The notes below the pieces were generated by a model. That model was not told where the DNA came from. It saw only the letters and a list, made by a program, of their open reading frames with translations, and did not search any database. 64,000 bases of DNA. It comes from JBFHFS01 sp041583495. GTDB taxonomy: Bacteria; Bacteroidota; Bacteroidia; Bacteroidales; Marinilabiliaceae. Location: positions 1 to 64,000 of the forward strand of contig JBFHFS010000010.1 of assembly GCA_041583495.1 (NCBI GenBank), in the 5' to 3' direction. Shown here in pieces: positions 34,355 through 43,588 of the stretch. The position numbers were made by a program, and so were the translations under genes. Each line of letters begins with the position of its first letter. Within the stretch, counting starts at the first letter, position 1.

Positions 34355-35047
34355 ATGAAATTTGCTTTTCTGGTTTTGGTGCTGGGGATATTTTCCCGGT
34401 TGGCAGTCTCTCAGGATCTTAATAACCGGTTGCTTCCTGACCGGGGAGGGGTAGAAGTGTTGCCGGATTCGGCTGCAGGGATACCCCACCCTGGCGGATT
34501 TATCTATGCCCCGCCCTGGGCTCAGAATCAGATAGATAATGTGCTTTTTCTTCTGCCGCCCAAAGTGTTGAAGGAGAGATGTTCGATGCGTTATTCAATC
34601 CATAACGCGGGGATAAGCCTTTTTAATTCAAGTGAACAGGTAACCTACCCACATTATGGCGGTTTTTTTCAGATGGAAAGCGATGTGGTCTTTTCCCCGG
34701 TTAACAAAGTGATTCTTAGAATTGGGGGAAGAGTGATAAGGCAGGATACCCCGGAGCAATCTCACTCCCAAATGCAATATGGCCTCTGCTCGTCCCTGGG
34801 ATATTCTTTCTCCAACTGGCTGGCATTCAGGTTGTATGGTCAGAGGCTGTGGTATTTCAATCCCCAACAGGTAAGTCCGCTTTTATTGTTGAACCCGCTT
34901 TTCCCGCATACCGCGGTCGGGGCTGAACTGTCCACTAAGATAAATAACGTGCAGATGGGCTTAGGATCAAAGGCCATCTTTGATCCCCAATTTAATTCCA
35001 GTCAGCATTTAAATCTCATCAATACAAAGGTCTCCATTGGTTTTTAA
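34355..35047 (+). CDS. Exported beta-rich protein of unknown function
   Basis: A 230-residue protein. The ATG at 34355 gives a normal signal peptide (MKFAFLVLVLG..., ending VSQ); the earlier frame start would add 18 residues without logic. The rest alternates beta strands, with an aromatic-rich part and an ending LINTKVSIGF that resembles outer-membrane barrels. No family is recognised. It follows the GH20 gene by 180 bases; a functional link is not shown. Confidence 0.55.
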   Translation: MKFAFLVLVLGIFSRLAVSQDLNNRLLPDRGGVEVLPDSAAGIPHPGGFIYAPPWAQNQIDNVLFLLPPKVLKERCSMRYSIHNAGISLFNSSEQVTYPHYGGFFQMESDVVFSPVNKVILRIGGRVIRQDTPEQSHSQMQYGLCSSLGYSFSNWLAFRLYGQRLWYFNPQQVSPLLLLNPLFPHTAVGAELSTKINNVQMGLGSKAIFDPQFNSSQHLNLINTKVSIGF

Positions 35048-35224
35048 TTCAATTTGGATCCTGATTCAGCATACTATACCAACTCCCTCCTGTGCGGCTA
35101 TTTTGTAGATGAACCTTTTTTCTATACCGGTAAATTTTATTCTTTGGTCATTGAGCTCACGTCGAAAAGTGTTTGTATCTTTAAAAATCCTTAAAATATT
35201 TTTAATTTATAAATAGGGCTTCAA

Positions 35225-36100
35225 ATGGTACAAAAAACAATTAGTATAAGTGTTGTTTTGTTGGTGACCATGAGTCTATTTCCCGGTTATTCCCAAAATT
35301 CACCTGCTTTTTTGACCACAATTGGGATATGTACCAATTTCAAAAACGCTGATATGCTGGCTGCGTTTGGTTATTCCTATGTCGAAGAAAGCGTGGGTAA
35401 TTTTTTGATGCCACTTAAAAGCGAGGAGGAATTTAATGCTGTTTTACAGAAGGCGCAAATGGCTGCATTGCCCGTAAAATCCTGTAATGGTTTTATTCCC
35501 GGAAATATGAAGAGTGTTGGACCGGAGGCTGTTCATCCCGCAGTTTTGGAATATATGGAAACGGCCTTTCGAAGGGCTCAAAAGGCCGGTGTAAAATACA
35601 TTGTTTTTGGAAGTGGCGGTTCGCGTTCCATCCCTGATGACTATCCCCGGGAGGACGCACGTCAGCAATTCATTGGTCTCTGTTCCCAAATGGCACCCAT
35701 TGCGGCCAAATACGATGTGGTGGTTGTTCTGGAACCGCTTAACACCAAAGAGTGCAACTTTATCAATTCCGTTATCGAAGGAGCTGGAATCGTGGAAGAT
35801 GTTAATCACCCGAACTTCCGGTTGCTTGCCGATATCTATCATATGAAAATGGAAAACGAGGGGCCCGAAAGCATTCTTAAATTTGGGCATCTGATAAAGC
35901 ATGTCCACATTGCCGAAAAAGAAGGACGTTCAGCTCCGGGAACCCACAATGAAGATTTTGGGCCCTATTTTGAAGCGTTGAAAAAAGTGGGCTATCAGGG
36001 TATGATATCCATCGAATGCAGGTGGGAAAATATGGAATCGCAAGCACCCATCGCCATTGAAACCATTAGAAGTCAAACAAAAATCTTAAATGTCGAATAG
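35225..36100 (+). CDS. Exported sugar phosphate isomerase/epimerase-like TIM-barrel protein
   Basis: A 291-residue AP-endonuclease-2-like TIM barrel with a signal peptide (about 1-24, ending GYSQ). Metal ligands typical of the family are visible: Glu in VVLEPLN, Asp/His in LLADIYHMKM and His in HVHIAEK, and Glu in SIECRW. Such proteins isomerise or epimerise keto-sugars. The next gene, a Gfo/Idh/MocA dehydrogenase, starts two bases after its stop. Both are exported, so a sugar oxidation-isomerisation step outside the cytoplasm is likely. Confidence 0.85.
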   Translation: MVQKTISISVVLLVTMSLFPGYSQNSPAFLTTIGICTNFKNADMLAAFGYSYVEESVGNFLMPLKSEEEFNAVLQKAQMAALPVKSCNGFIPGNMKSVGPEAVHPAVLEYMETAFRRAQKAGVKYIVFGSGGSRSIPDDYPREDARQQFIGLCSQMAPIAAKYDVVVVLEPLNTKECNFINSVIEGAGIVEDVNHPNFRLLADIYHMKMENEGPESILKFGHLIKHVHIAEKEGRSAPGTHNEDFGPYFEALKKVGYQGMISIECRWENMESQAPIAIETIRSQTKILNVE

Positions 36101-36102
36101 TT

Positions 36103-37455
36103 ATGGATAATTCAAGACGTTCATTTATTAAAAAATCAGCTATGGGTACAGCAGGAATGGCTATTGGTGGGATGGGATTATCGGCAAAGAGTTATAAAAA
36201 TATAATGGGGGCCAATGATAGAGTAAGAGTTGGAATCCTTGGGTTCTCAGGTCGGTTCCAAAGCTCATTAGGAAAAGCTTTTCAAAAATACGCCGGGGAA
36301 ATGAATTTTGAGCTTTTTACCGTTTGTGACATCTGGAACCGCCGCCGGGAGGAAGGCCAGGCGTGGTATAAGGAGGCCACTGGTGAAACACTAAGTACAG
36401 CACGAAATACCGATGAACTGTGGGGCCAAAAACCTGACGCCATAATTCTGAGTACAGCCGATTTTCAACATGCACTGCTGGCCGCAGAAGCCGTGCGTGC
36501 CGGTTGCGATGTCTATTGTGAGAAACCCTTTGCTGAAACCATGGATGATGCCAATGAGGCTTTAAAAGCCGTTAAAGAAACCGGCAAAGTCTTTCAGGTG
36601 GGTTCCCAGAGGCGTAGCGGACCCAATTACCATGCAGCACACGATTATATCCAGTCAGGTAAATTCGGGAACATTATTGCCGTGGAGATGACCTGGAACG
36701 TCAATCAACCGGGTAGATGGCGCCTGCCTCATCTCACCTCCCAGATCAAAGAATCGGATACCGACTGGAAACGCTACCTGATGAACCGACCCTACGAACC
36801 ATGGGATCCACGTAAATATTTGGAATACCGCCTTTTCTGGCCTTACTCATCAGGAATACCGGGTCAATGGATGGCCCACCAGATTGATACCGTGCACTGG
36901 TTTTCTCATTTAAAGCATCCGCGTTCGGCCGTGGCTAATGGCGGCATCTACCAATGGCACGACGGGCGCAGGAATGTGGATACCCTGACGGCTGTATTCG
37001 ATTACGGACCGGCGGATAAACCAGATGAAGGGTTTCAGGTGATTTATTCTTCCCGGCAAACCAATTCTGCAGGAGGCACCAAAGAGTGGTATTTTTCCAA
37101 TGGCGGAAAACTCGACCTGGATAGAAACAGGGTAAACAGCGACGGCGGATTGACCGAAGGCCATGCCAGTGCCATGGGAATGAGCCCCTTTCTCCTGGAG
37201 GATTTTGAGCTGCCTCAGATTAAAGTAGAATCGGGAGCCAATACCGGAGCAGACCCTCTGACCAATGCCCACATGAAAAACTGGATGGATTGTGTGCGCA
37301 ATGGTGATACAAAGACCAATGCTCCCGTAGAAGCCGGTTATAGCCACTCTATTGCCAACATCATGGTTACGGCAGCCTTGCGCACAGGTCAGCGTGCTAC
37401 TTTCGATGAAAGAACAAAACAGGTAATGGCGGGAGGAAAAATATTCAAGTACTAA
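36103..37455 (+). CDS. Gfo/Idh/MocA-family oxidoreductase with Tat signal
   Basis: A 450-residue NAD(P)-dependent sugar dehydrogenase-like enzyme. A Tat signal (SRRSFIKKSA at 4-13, then a hydrophobic stretch) shows export with bound cofactor. The nucleotide fold starts RVGILGFSGRF and the catalytic EKP motif is present in CEKPFAET. The length and Tat leader match the Bacteroidota clade in which NAD(H) is kept tightly bound, as in alpha-N-acetylgalactosaminidase-type or keto-sugar chemistry. The exact substrate is not known. Middle gene of a three-gene operon. Confidence 0.9.
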   Translation: MDNSRRSFIKKSAMGTAGMAIGGMGLSAKSYKNIMGANDRVRVGILGFSGRFQSSLGKAFQKYAGEMNFELFTVCDIWNRRREEGQAWYKEATGETLSTARNTDELWGQKPDAIILSTADFQHALLAAEAVRAGCDVYCEKPFAETMDDANEALKAVKETGKVFQVGSQRRSGPNYHAAHDYIQSGKFGNIIAVEMTWNVNQPGRWRLPHLTSQIKESDTDWKRYLMNRPYEPWDPRKYLEYRLFWPYSSGIPGQWMAHQIDTVHWFSHLKHPRSAVANGGIYQWHDGRRNVDTLTAVFDYGPADKPDEGFQVIYSSRQTNSAGGTKEWYFSNGGKLDLDRNRVNSDGGLTEGHASAMGMSPFLLEDFELPQIKVESGANTGADPLTNAHMKNWMDCVRNGDTKTNAPVEAGYSHSIANIMVTAALRTGQRATFDERTKQVMAGGKIFKY

Positions 37456-37465
37456 TATAAGATTC

Positions 37466-38317
37466 ATGAAACCTATTTTTACCTCAATCCTCCTTCTCTT
37501 TTTCACGGCCCTGCTTTCTGCCCAAACAAGAGACACTCTTTTTTTATGGCCCAATCAGGTTCCCGGGGAGCTTGAGGCCAAACAGCCCGCCGCCCTGTCC
37601 GATAATACCACCGGCAATGTGATTCGTTTGGCCGAGGTTACCGACCCTTTGTTGGTGGTTTTTGAACCCGAAGTCGCGAACCCTTCGGGTGTCGGAATTA
37701 TTGTTTGTCCCGGTGGAGGATACAATATCCTGGCCGTTGATAAAGAAGGTTATGAAATTGCTCAGTGGTTGAACGCGCTTGGTTACACCGCGTTTGTTTT
37801 GCAATATCGTGTCCCGAAAAAGCAGCTTGGGGCATTAAATGATATTCAAAGAGCCATCCGTCTGGTTCGAAGTAAAGCCTGCAAGTATCAGCTCAACGCC
37901 GATGAAATTGGTGTCATGGGATTCTCTGCCGGTGCCAGCCTGTGTGCCCGCGCCTCAACTCAGTTTACAAAAGCCTCTTATGAAAAATCCGATTCAATCG
38001 ATGAGCTCCCTTGTCGGCCCAATTTCTCAATGCTCATTTATCCTGCTTATCTCGACCAGGGTGAAAACAGAGGGCTCACCCCGGAATTAACCATTGGAAA
38101 GGATACTCCTCCCTTTTTTATTTTCAGCACTGCCGACGACCATTACGGGAACAGCGCACTGGTGATGACTACAGCACTTCGGGATCAAAAGATCCCCGTG
38201 GAATTGCATGTTTTAAATGGAGGTGGACATGGTTATGGCCTCCGTAAAGGAAATATAGCCGCCGAGACCTGGCCTTTACTGGCCGAAAAATGGTTGGATC
38301 AATTGGTCATACCCTAA
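37466..38317 (+). CDS. Exported alpha/beta-hydrolase (dienelactone hydrolase/esterase type)
   Basis: A 283-residue alpha/beta-hydrolase with a signal peptide (about 1-18, ending LSAQ). The oxyanion loop reads CPGGGYNIL, the nucleophile elbow GFSAG, and the acid and His lie in TADDHYG and GGGHGYG. This is the plan of Bacteroidota carbohydrate acetyl-esterases (BD-FAE-like) and xylan esterases. It is 10 bases after the dehydrogenase gene, so it belongs to the same unit, probably removing an acyl group from a sugar. Confidence 0.85.
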   Translation: MKPIFTSILLLFFTALLSAQTRDTLFLWPNQVPGELEAKQPAALSDNTTGNVIRLAEVTDPLLVVFEPEVANPSGVGIIVCPGGGYNILAVDKEGYEIAQWLNALGYTAFVLQYRVPKKQLGALNDIQRAIRLVRSKACKYQLNADEIGVMGFSAGASLCARASTQFTKASYEKSDSIDELPCRPNFSMLIYPAYLDQGENRGLTPELTIGKDTPPFFIFSTADDHYGNSALVMTTALRDQKIPVELHVLNGGGHGYGLRKGNIAAETWPLLAEKWLDQLVIP

Positions 38318-38372
38318 ATTCATGTTTTTTAATGGCCTCAGCATTTCCCCTTTTCAGGTTTATCCAATTGGG

Positions 38373-40589
38373 TTAGAAAGAAAGATTCAGACGGACAAAG
38401 ATATTCCGGCCGGGTTCAATACTAATTTCCCCCCTGTTCGTTGAGAGGTGATTGGTATAACTGTTATCCGTAAGGTTGTCTATTCCGGCAAATACCTGCA
38501 ACCCGGCTGACTTTAGGTTTATTTTATTGGTGTTCACAGCCAAATCCAGACGGAAATATCCGTCAGTTTCCTTTTCTCCTTCTGCAATTTTGTTTTGTTT
38601 TGCCGCACCGGCCAATGTAAGTTTAACGGCACCGGCTTTGTGGTAAGTATATCGTATTCCCACCTGACCCCTCAATGGTGGAATCAGTGGAAGATTTTCT
38701 TTGGCATCGGTATCTTTTCCCCGCACATAGGCTCCTGATACGAATAATACCAGATTATTATAAAAGTTGTAATCCAGTTTGAAATCAAATCCGTAGAGCA
38801 ATGCCTTGCTCACATTGGAATTGATAAGCGCCGGGATGGTGTCGGGTTCGGTTTCCGAGGAGAGGGTGTATACAAATTCTCCCGGAGCTTCTACTATCAT
38901 ATTGGTAATCCGGTTGACAAACAGGCCCGACTGAAAGCAAAAACGGGGATCCCATATTCGGAGCCCAAGGTCGCCTGAATAACCGCTTTCAGGTTTTAAA
39001 GAAGGATCACCCAACCGGACAAAATTTCCCAGATCGATGTATTTAAAACGTTCTTCAAGTGATGGTGCCCGGAATGAACGTGCCAGGTTAAGGGAGGCAT
39101 CGACATTTTTATGGATTTGATACAGGATGCCGGCATTGGCGCTCCACGAATAGCTGTTTTCATGGCCTTTTTCGAACGTCAGCCGCCGGGTTGAAGGGGA
39201 ATCGTTCCTGGTACCGTTAACAATGAGGTAATCGACATCAAAGCCTTCTTCGTTTCTTACCAGGATTTGATCCAGCCGCCCACCGGTAATTAGGGTAAGC
39301 CTGTTGTTTAACAAATGGGCCTCATCCTGAAAGAACAGTCCGGCACTGGTAAAACTTGACTCAGGAATGGGTGTCTCCCCGCGTTCCAGTTGGTTTGTCC
39401 TGAGTATATCACCCTGCGGACTGAGTACATCAATTGTGATATATTTTTCGCGGCTGGTAGTAAGTTTTCGTCCCCAAACATCTACACCAGCAATGAATTT
39501 ATTTCTTTCGGATAGGTTCCAGGTGCTTTGCAGTTGAGCCCCGTTTGTAAGGTGTTCTCCGGAAGGGGTAATTAACTCGGGCGTTGTGCGCTGTATATTG
39601 CCGTTAGCCAGCGTGGTTTCAGTTGCCGTGTTGGGGTTCATGGATACGTCGCGAAGGATATAATGGTTGAAGTAGTTCAGCTTCAGTGAGAATAGTTTGT
39701 CGGAAAGGTTTTTAATTTCATAACTGGCATTAAACAATTGCCGCCCAATATCCGTGTAGGTAGCTTCGGCCGGACCGGGAAAGGCATCTCCCCCCGGGAT
39801 GCCCACGTCGGTGGACCAGTTGCGTTGGTATTGCACCTTAATTAAATGGTTGGCAAAGGGTTTTATGCCCATCTTTGCAGCGATATTATTGGTTGTGAAC
39901 TGGCTGTTGGGCAGAGTCCCCTCCGGGGTTTGTATGTCGTCGGCCTGGTTGTAGGTGCCGCTTACCCTGAAGTACCATTTTTTGGCGCCGGTGTTAATGG
40001 CGGCATGGTTTGAGAAAAAATTATTAACCGAAGCGAAACCGGAAATCGCATTCCCTGAAAAGTATGATTTATCTGCAAAATGCCCGTCTTTCGTAATAAT
40101 ATTTATAATTCCACCCATGGCACCGGTGCCGTAAAGTGATGATTGGGCCCCCTTTATAACTTCTACACGTTCTATGTCATTCACATCCACCATACTGAGC
40201 GAAGCCGTTAGGTCGGTGGCAGTCTCCACCCGGTTTTCATCGATAAGCGTAACCAGCCGGCTTTCGCCTAACCCCCGGATGTTGATGTTGGTAGCCCAGA
40301 CACCGTCGCTTCCCATGGCGATACCGGGTTCAGCATTAAGCACATGGGAAAGCGTAAGAGAAGATTGTCTCTGATAGTCATAAGCTCCGGTGACGCTCAG
40401 AGAGGCTGGTAATTCCCTCAGTTTTCTGTATATCCTGAGAGTGGATACCACGACTTCTCCCAGCCGGATGTTTCTGTCCGAAAGAGAAATGGAGTCCATC
40501 TCCATATTCAGCTTTTCCTCAGTCTGACTGTTAGAGGGGAGTGTTATAGAGGTTATTAAGACAGCAGCTAAAAGACATAATTTATTCAT
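38373..40589 (-). CDS. TonB-dependent outer-membrane receptor
   Basis: A 738-residue receptor: signal peptide (about 1-22), plug domain about 45-160 (with VINIRGLGESRLVTLIDE-like core, split here as NIRGLGES and IERVEVIKG), and a 22-strand barrel ending in Phe. It lacks the carboxypeptidase-like N-terminal extension of SusC proteins, so it is of the metal/siderophore/vitamin class. The preceding ACT-domain gene overlaps its start by eight bases, so both are co-translated. The substrate is unknown. An ABC importer is transcribed divergently. Confidence 0.9.
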   Translation of the reverse strand: MNKLCLLAAVLITSITLPSNSQTEEKLNMEMDSISLSDRNIRLGEVVVSTLRIYRKLRELPASLSVTGAYDYQRQSSLTLSHVLNAEPGIAMGSDGVWATNINIRGLGESRLVTLIDENRVETATDLTASLSMVDVNDIERVEVIKGAQSSLYGTGAMGGIINIITKDGHFADKSYFSGNAISGFASVNNFFSNHAAINTGAKKWYFRVSGTYNQADDIQTPEGTLPNSQFTTNNIAAKMGIKPFANHLIKVQYQRNWSTDVGIPGGDAFPGPAEATYTDIGRQLFNASYEIKNLSDKLFSLKLNYFNHYILRDVSMNPNTATETTLANGNIQRTTPELITPSGEHLTNGAQLQSTWNLSERNKFIAGVDVWGRKLTTSREKYITIDVLSPQGDILRTNQLERGETPIPESSFTSAGLFFQDEAHLLNNRLTLITGGRLDQILVRNEEGFDVDYLIVNGTRNDSPSTRRLTFEKGHENSYSWSANAGILYQIHKNVDASLNLARSFRAPSLEERFKYIDLGNFVRLGDPSLKPESGYSGDLGLRIWDPRFCFQSGLFVNRITNMIVEAPGEFVYTLSSETEPDTIPALINSNVSKALLYGFDFKLDYNFYNNLVLFVSGAYVRGKDTDAKENLPLIPPLRGQVGIRYTYHKAGAVKLTLAGAAKQNKIAEGEKETDGYFRLDLAVNTNKINLKSAGLQVFAGIDNLTDNSYTNHLSTNRGEISIEPGRNIFVRLNLSF

Positions 40590-40836
40590 GGTTTTTGTTC
40601 TTTAGAAGTACCGATTTAACCTGGATTCCATTTAAACGACCCAGTTGGCCTGTAAGGGAACCAATCTGGTCGGTGGTACCTTCAAGAACAAGAGAGATAA
40701 GGCTTTGTCCATTGCCGCGGGGTAAACCCTGCCGCCCTATAATAATAGGTGAGTGTTTTGAAATAATATCGTTCAGGTGCTGAACGTTTTCGCGGTCCTC
40801 GATTTGAATTAATACCGTGCCTGTTCTCTTTTCCAT
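40582..40836 (-). CDS. Small ACT-like protein of the TM1266 iron-only hydrogenase regulator family
   Basis: An 84-residue cytosolic protein. The sequence VLIQIEDRENVQHLNDIISKH, split by the family logic as an ACT fold, continues with IIIGRQGLPRG and SLVLEGTTDQIGSL, close to TM1266 as I remember it. Members are found with [FeFe]-hydrogenase maturation genes and are called putative regulators. The hydrogenase genes are not in this window. Here it is the first gene of a two-gene unit with a TonB receptor. Ligand sensing is inferred from the ACT fold. Confidence 0.78.
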   Translation of the reverse strand: MEKRTGTVLIQIEDRENVQHLNDIISKHSPIIIGRQGLPRGNGQSLISLVLEGTTDQIGSLTGQLGRLNGIQVKSVLLKNKNHE

Positions 40837-40969
40837 CAGAATACCTCCGGATTAGATATTAGATTATTGATATTCCCGCAAAGCCTGGATTGTGACTGAT
40901 GTCTAAATCGCAGCATTTACGGTTATGATGTGATCTTACTCAAAATAGTGATTTTTTGCCTGGAGGGAA

Positions 40970-40983
40970 ATGATTTAGATCAT
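40970..40983. promoter_or_regulatory. Palindrome resembling an FNR/CRP-family operator
   Basis: ATGATTTAGATCAT is a perfect inverted repeat of five bases around TTAG. Its core TGAT-N4-ATCA is the FNR core, with the outer T/A pair exchanged. It lies between the divergent TonB-receptor and ABC-importer units, about 80 bases before the latter's -7 box. Function is inferred from form only. Confidence 0.35.
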
Positions 40984-41058
40984 ACTTGATAATAAAACAT
41001 TCATAATGAGTCGATTTTTAAAGACCTAAGAAAAGAAATAAAAATTGCCTAAATTAAG

Positions 41059-41066
41059 TAGCTTTG
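41059..41066 (+). promoter_or_regulatory. -7 promoter box for the ABC importer operon
   Basis: TAGCTTTG matches TAnnTTTG and lies 18 bases before the ATG at 41084. It falls inside a longer TTG-initiated frame (41045), which argues for the ATG as the true start. No clear -33 was found. Confidence 0.5.
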
Positions 41067-41083
41067 TATCAAGGGTCGAAATT

Positions 41084-42046
41084 ATGAGCAACAGATTATT
41101 CATATTTGTAATATTTGTATTTCTTGTTGGAGGCTGCCGCAGTCAGGCCAAAAAAAACAAGGATAATAACTCCTATAACATTGCTACGTTAAAAGGGCCC
41201 TCTTCCATGGGGATGATAAAGCTTATCGACAGTTTAAGCCAGGCCACTAACTCCGAGATACAAATTGAAATTCTCAATGAGCCCATTCAGGTTAGGAAAA
41301 AAATGATTGACGGCACAGCCGATTTTGCCATCCTTCCTACCACCATGGCGGCCATATTATATAATAAGGGTCTGGACTACCGGCTCATCGCCATTCCCGT
41401 TTGGGGAACACTGTATCTGGTGGGGAAGGATACGACCATTACCCGTTGGGACGATATCAGAAATAAAAGAATTAATGTGATGGCTAAAGGGATGACTCCT
41501 GATGTGCTTTTTAGATACCTGCTTCAAAAAAATGGAATCGGTCCTGATAAGGATGTCATCCTCGATTACAGCTTTCCTACCCATATAGAGCTGGCAAATG
41601 CCATTGCTGCCGGACGGGTAGAGCTTGGGGTTATCTCCGAGCCTTTAGTAAGCCAGGTGATGCACAAAAATAAAAATGTTCATCCCATTTTCGATTTAAA
41701 TCTCGAATGGAGCAAGCAGCAAAGTACCCCTATTGCGATGACAGCTTTCTTAGGGAAAAGCAGCATCCTTAAAGAGAAGCCCCGGTTGGTGAAGCAAATT
41801 ATTTCGTCGTACAAAAACTCTACCCAATGGGTCAATCAACATCCCGACAGTGCGGCAAGGCTTATTGTTAAGTACAATATTCTGCCCGATTACGAGGCTG
41901 CTTTTCAGTCCATACCCCGATCAAATCTTAATTTTGTTAGGGCAAACAACATACAAATTCAAATTGCCGAATATCTGAACGTTTTTTATGATATGAACCC
42001 TGAAATTATTGGAGGTAAAATACCCGATGAAGATTTCTATTACTAA
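41084..42046 (+). CDS. NMT1-like ABC transporter substrate-binding lipoprotein
   Basis: A 320-residue periplasmic binding protein of the NitT/TauT/NMT1 group. The leader ends in the lipobox FLVGGC (Cys18). The sequence after it (IATLKGPSSMGMIKLID) is the typical first strand and ligand loop. The length is normal. The permease starts inside its last codons, so genes are coupled. The ligand may be an organic anion, a vitamin precursor or another small molecule; it cannot be fixed from sequence. Confidence 0.85.
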   Translation: MSNRLFIFVIFVFLVGGCRSQAKKNKDNNSYNIATLKGPSSMGMIKLIDSLSQATNSEIQIEILNEPIQVRKKMIDGTADFAILPTTMAAILYNKGLDYRLIAIPVWGTLYLVGKDTTITRWDDIRNKRINVMAKGMTPDVLFRYLLQKNGIGPDKDVILDYSFPTHIELANAIAAGRVELGVISEPLVSQVMHKNKNVHPIFDLNLEWSKQQSTPIAMTAFLGKSSILKEKPRLVKQIISSYKNSTQWVNQHPDSAARLIVKYNILPDYEAAFQSIPRSNLNFVRANNIQIQIAEYLNVFYDMNPEIIGGKIPDEDFYY

Positions 42047-42782
42047 AAAGCAATATTTAAGTTTTATATCGGTAGTCGTAATGCTGATTGTCTGGAAAAT
42101 CCTGGCAATCTATTTCGATTCCGATTTTATTGTTCCTCAACCCGAAGATACTTTTATTACGGTCGTAAAACTTTTGGGCCAGGGGAGTTTTATCCTGGTT
42201 GCAGGCACTACCATCTTACGCGGGGTAATTGGGTTCGTTGTGTCAGGCCTTTTAGGCGTGGGAATAGGTGTTTTGGCCGGCTTACATCCCGGATTCAACG
42301 CTTTTATTAATCCAATGCTGGTTTCTATTCGCTCCACACCGGTCATTGCGCTTATTCTTTTGGCGCTGATATGGTTTAGCCCCGATGTGGTTCCCGTTTT
42401 TATTGCCATGCTTACCATGTTTCCGTTTATTTGCACCAATGTGGTCGACGGTATCAGGAGCGTCGATCAAGGCCTCATCGAAATGGCCCGTTTTTACAGG
42501 ACAGGAAGACTTAGAATTATTGGTGAAGTGTATATCCCCGCAATTATGCCCTTTATAATCAGTGGGGCTTCCAGCGCTATGGGGATAGGATGGCGGGCAA
42601 TAATCATCGGCGAGGTGCTCAGCCAGCCTCAATACGGCATTGGTACCAGAATGCAGTCGGCACAAACTTTCTTAAATGTAGATGCCGTTATTGCCTGGAC
42701 CCTTATTGCCGTATTCATTAGTTATGGATTCGAAAAAATGATCCGCTGGGGTGAACGTAAAATTGTAACATGGAAAGTGTAG
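42027..42782 (+). CDS. ABC transporter permease, NitT/TauT type
   Basis: A 251-residue inner-membrane protein with about six hydrophobic helices. The BPD_transp_1 EAA loop region is visible near residues 150-185 (EMARFYRTGRLRIIGEVYIPAIMP). The ATG at 42027 overlaps the binding-protein gene by 20 bases; a TTG at 42009 is less likely. Together with its neighbours it makes a complete importer. Confidence 0.88.
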   Translation: MKISITKKQYLSFISVVVMLIVWKILAIYFDSDFIVPQPEDTFITVVKLLGQGSFILVAGTTILRGVIGFVVSGLLGVGIGVLAGLHPGFNAFINPMLVSIRSTPVIALILLALIWFSPDVVPVFIAMLTMFPFICTNVVDGIRSVDQGLIEMARFYRTGRLRIIGEVYIPAIMPFIISGASSAMGIGWRAIIIGEVLSQPQYGIGTRMQSAQTFLNVDAVIAWTLIAVFISYGFEKMIRWGERKIVTWKV

Positions 42783-43504
42783 GTATGGGCTTGCAGGTTA
42801 AGGATATCAGCAAAAACTATAACGGGAATGTTCTTTTCGGGAATTTCAATCTGGAATTTTCGGAAGGTACCATTACCTGTATTCTTGGGCCTTCGGGTTG
42901 TGGTAAAACTACGCTGCTAAATATTGTTGGGAAAATAATTACCCCCGATAGCGGGAATCTTATTGGATTTGAAGATAAGCTGTTTTCATACGTTTTTCAG
43001 GAGCCCCGCTTATTGCCATGGAAAACGGTCGGCGGCAACATCGAATTTGTACTAAGCAGAGAATTATCTGCTGCTGAACGAAAAGCCCGGTCTGAAGAGC
43101 TTATCCGACTGGTTGAACTTGACGGATTTGCCAATTATTATCCGTCGCAGTTAAGCGGAGGTATGCGCCAACGGGTTTCCATCGCACGGTCTTTTGCTTG
43201 CCCCTCCGATATTATCCTTATGGATGAGCCCCTAAGTGGATTGGATATTGCGCTGAAACATAATTTGATACGATGGTTCTTGCAAATTTGGAAGTCGGAC
43301 AGGCGTACCGTCATTTTTGTAACCCACGATGTTGACGAAGCCCTTTTGTTGGGTAATGAAATAATTGTTTTAAGCCAGGCTCCGGCCCAAATTGTGGCTC
43401 ATGAAAAGTTAAACCAACCTGCCGGAAACCGCAGCACGGAAGAGCCGCACTTTAAAAAGTTGAAGCAAAGGCTGCTTAAGTCCTTAGGGCAATCGGATTC
43501 ATAA
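42770..43504 (+). CDS. ABC transporter ATP-binding protein, NitT/TauT type
   Basis: A 244-residue ATPase. Walker A GPSGCGKTT lies near 41-49, the signature LSGGMRQRV near 130, Walker B IILMDEP near 150 and the switch His in FVTHDVDEA near 187. The gene overlaps the permease end by 13 bases. A terminator follows, so the operon holds three genes only. Confidence 0.92.
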   Translation: MESVGMGLQVKDISKNYNGNVLFGNFNLEFSEGTITCILGPSGCGKTTLLNIVGKIITPDSGNLIGFEDKLFSYVFQEPRLLPWKTVGGNIEFVLSRELSAAERKARSEELIRLVELDGFANYYPSQLSGGMRQRVSIARSFACPSDIILMDEPLSGLDIALKHNLIRWFLQIWKSDRRTVIFVTHDVDEALLLGNEIIVLSQAPAQIVAHEKLNQPAGNRSTEEPHFKKLKQRLLKSLGQSDS

Positions 43505-43556
43505 TCTTGTTGGTTTAATGGTTCAGTATACCGGAGTTGCCCGGTCCAACCACCTT

Positions 43557-43588
43557 CCGGATTCAACTAAGTTGGGTCCGGTTTTTTT
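43557..43588 (+). terminator. Terminator of the ABC importer operon
   Basis: CCGGATTCAAC and GTTGGGTCCGG pair along all 11 positions (two G-U pairs) around a TAA loop, followed by T7. Confidence 0.85.
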
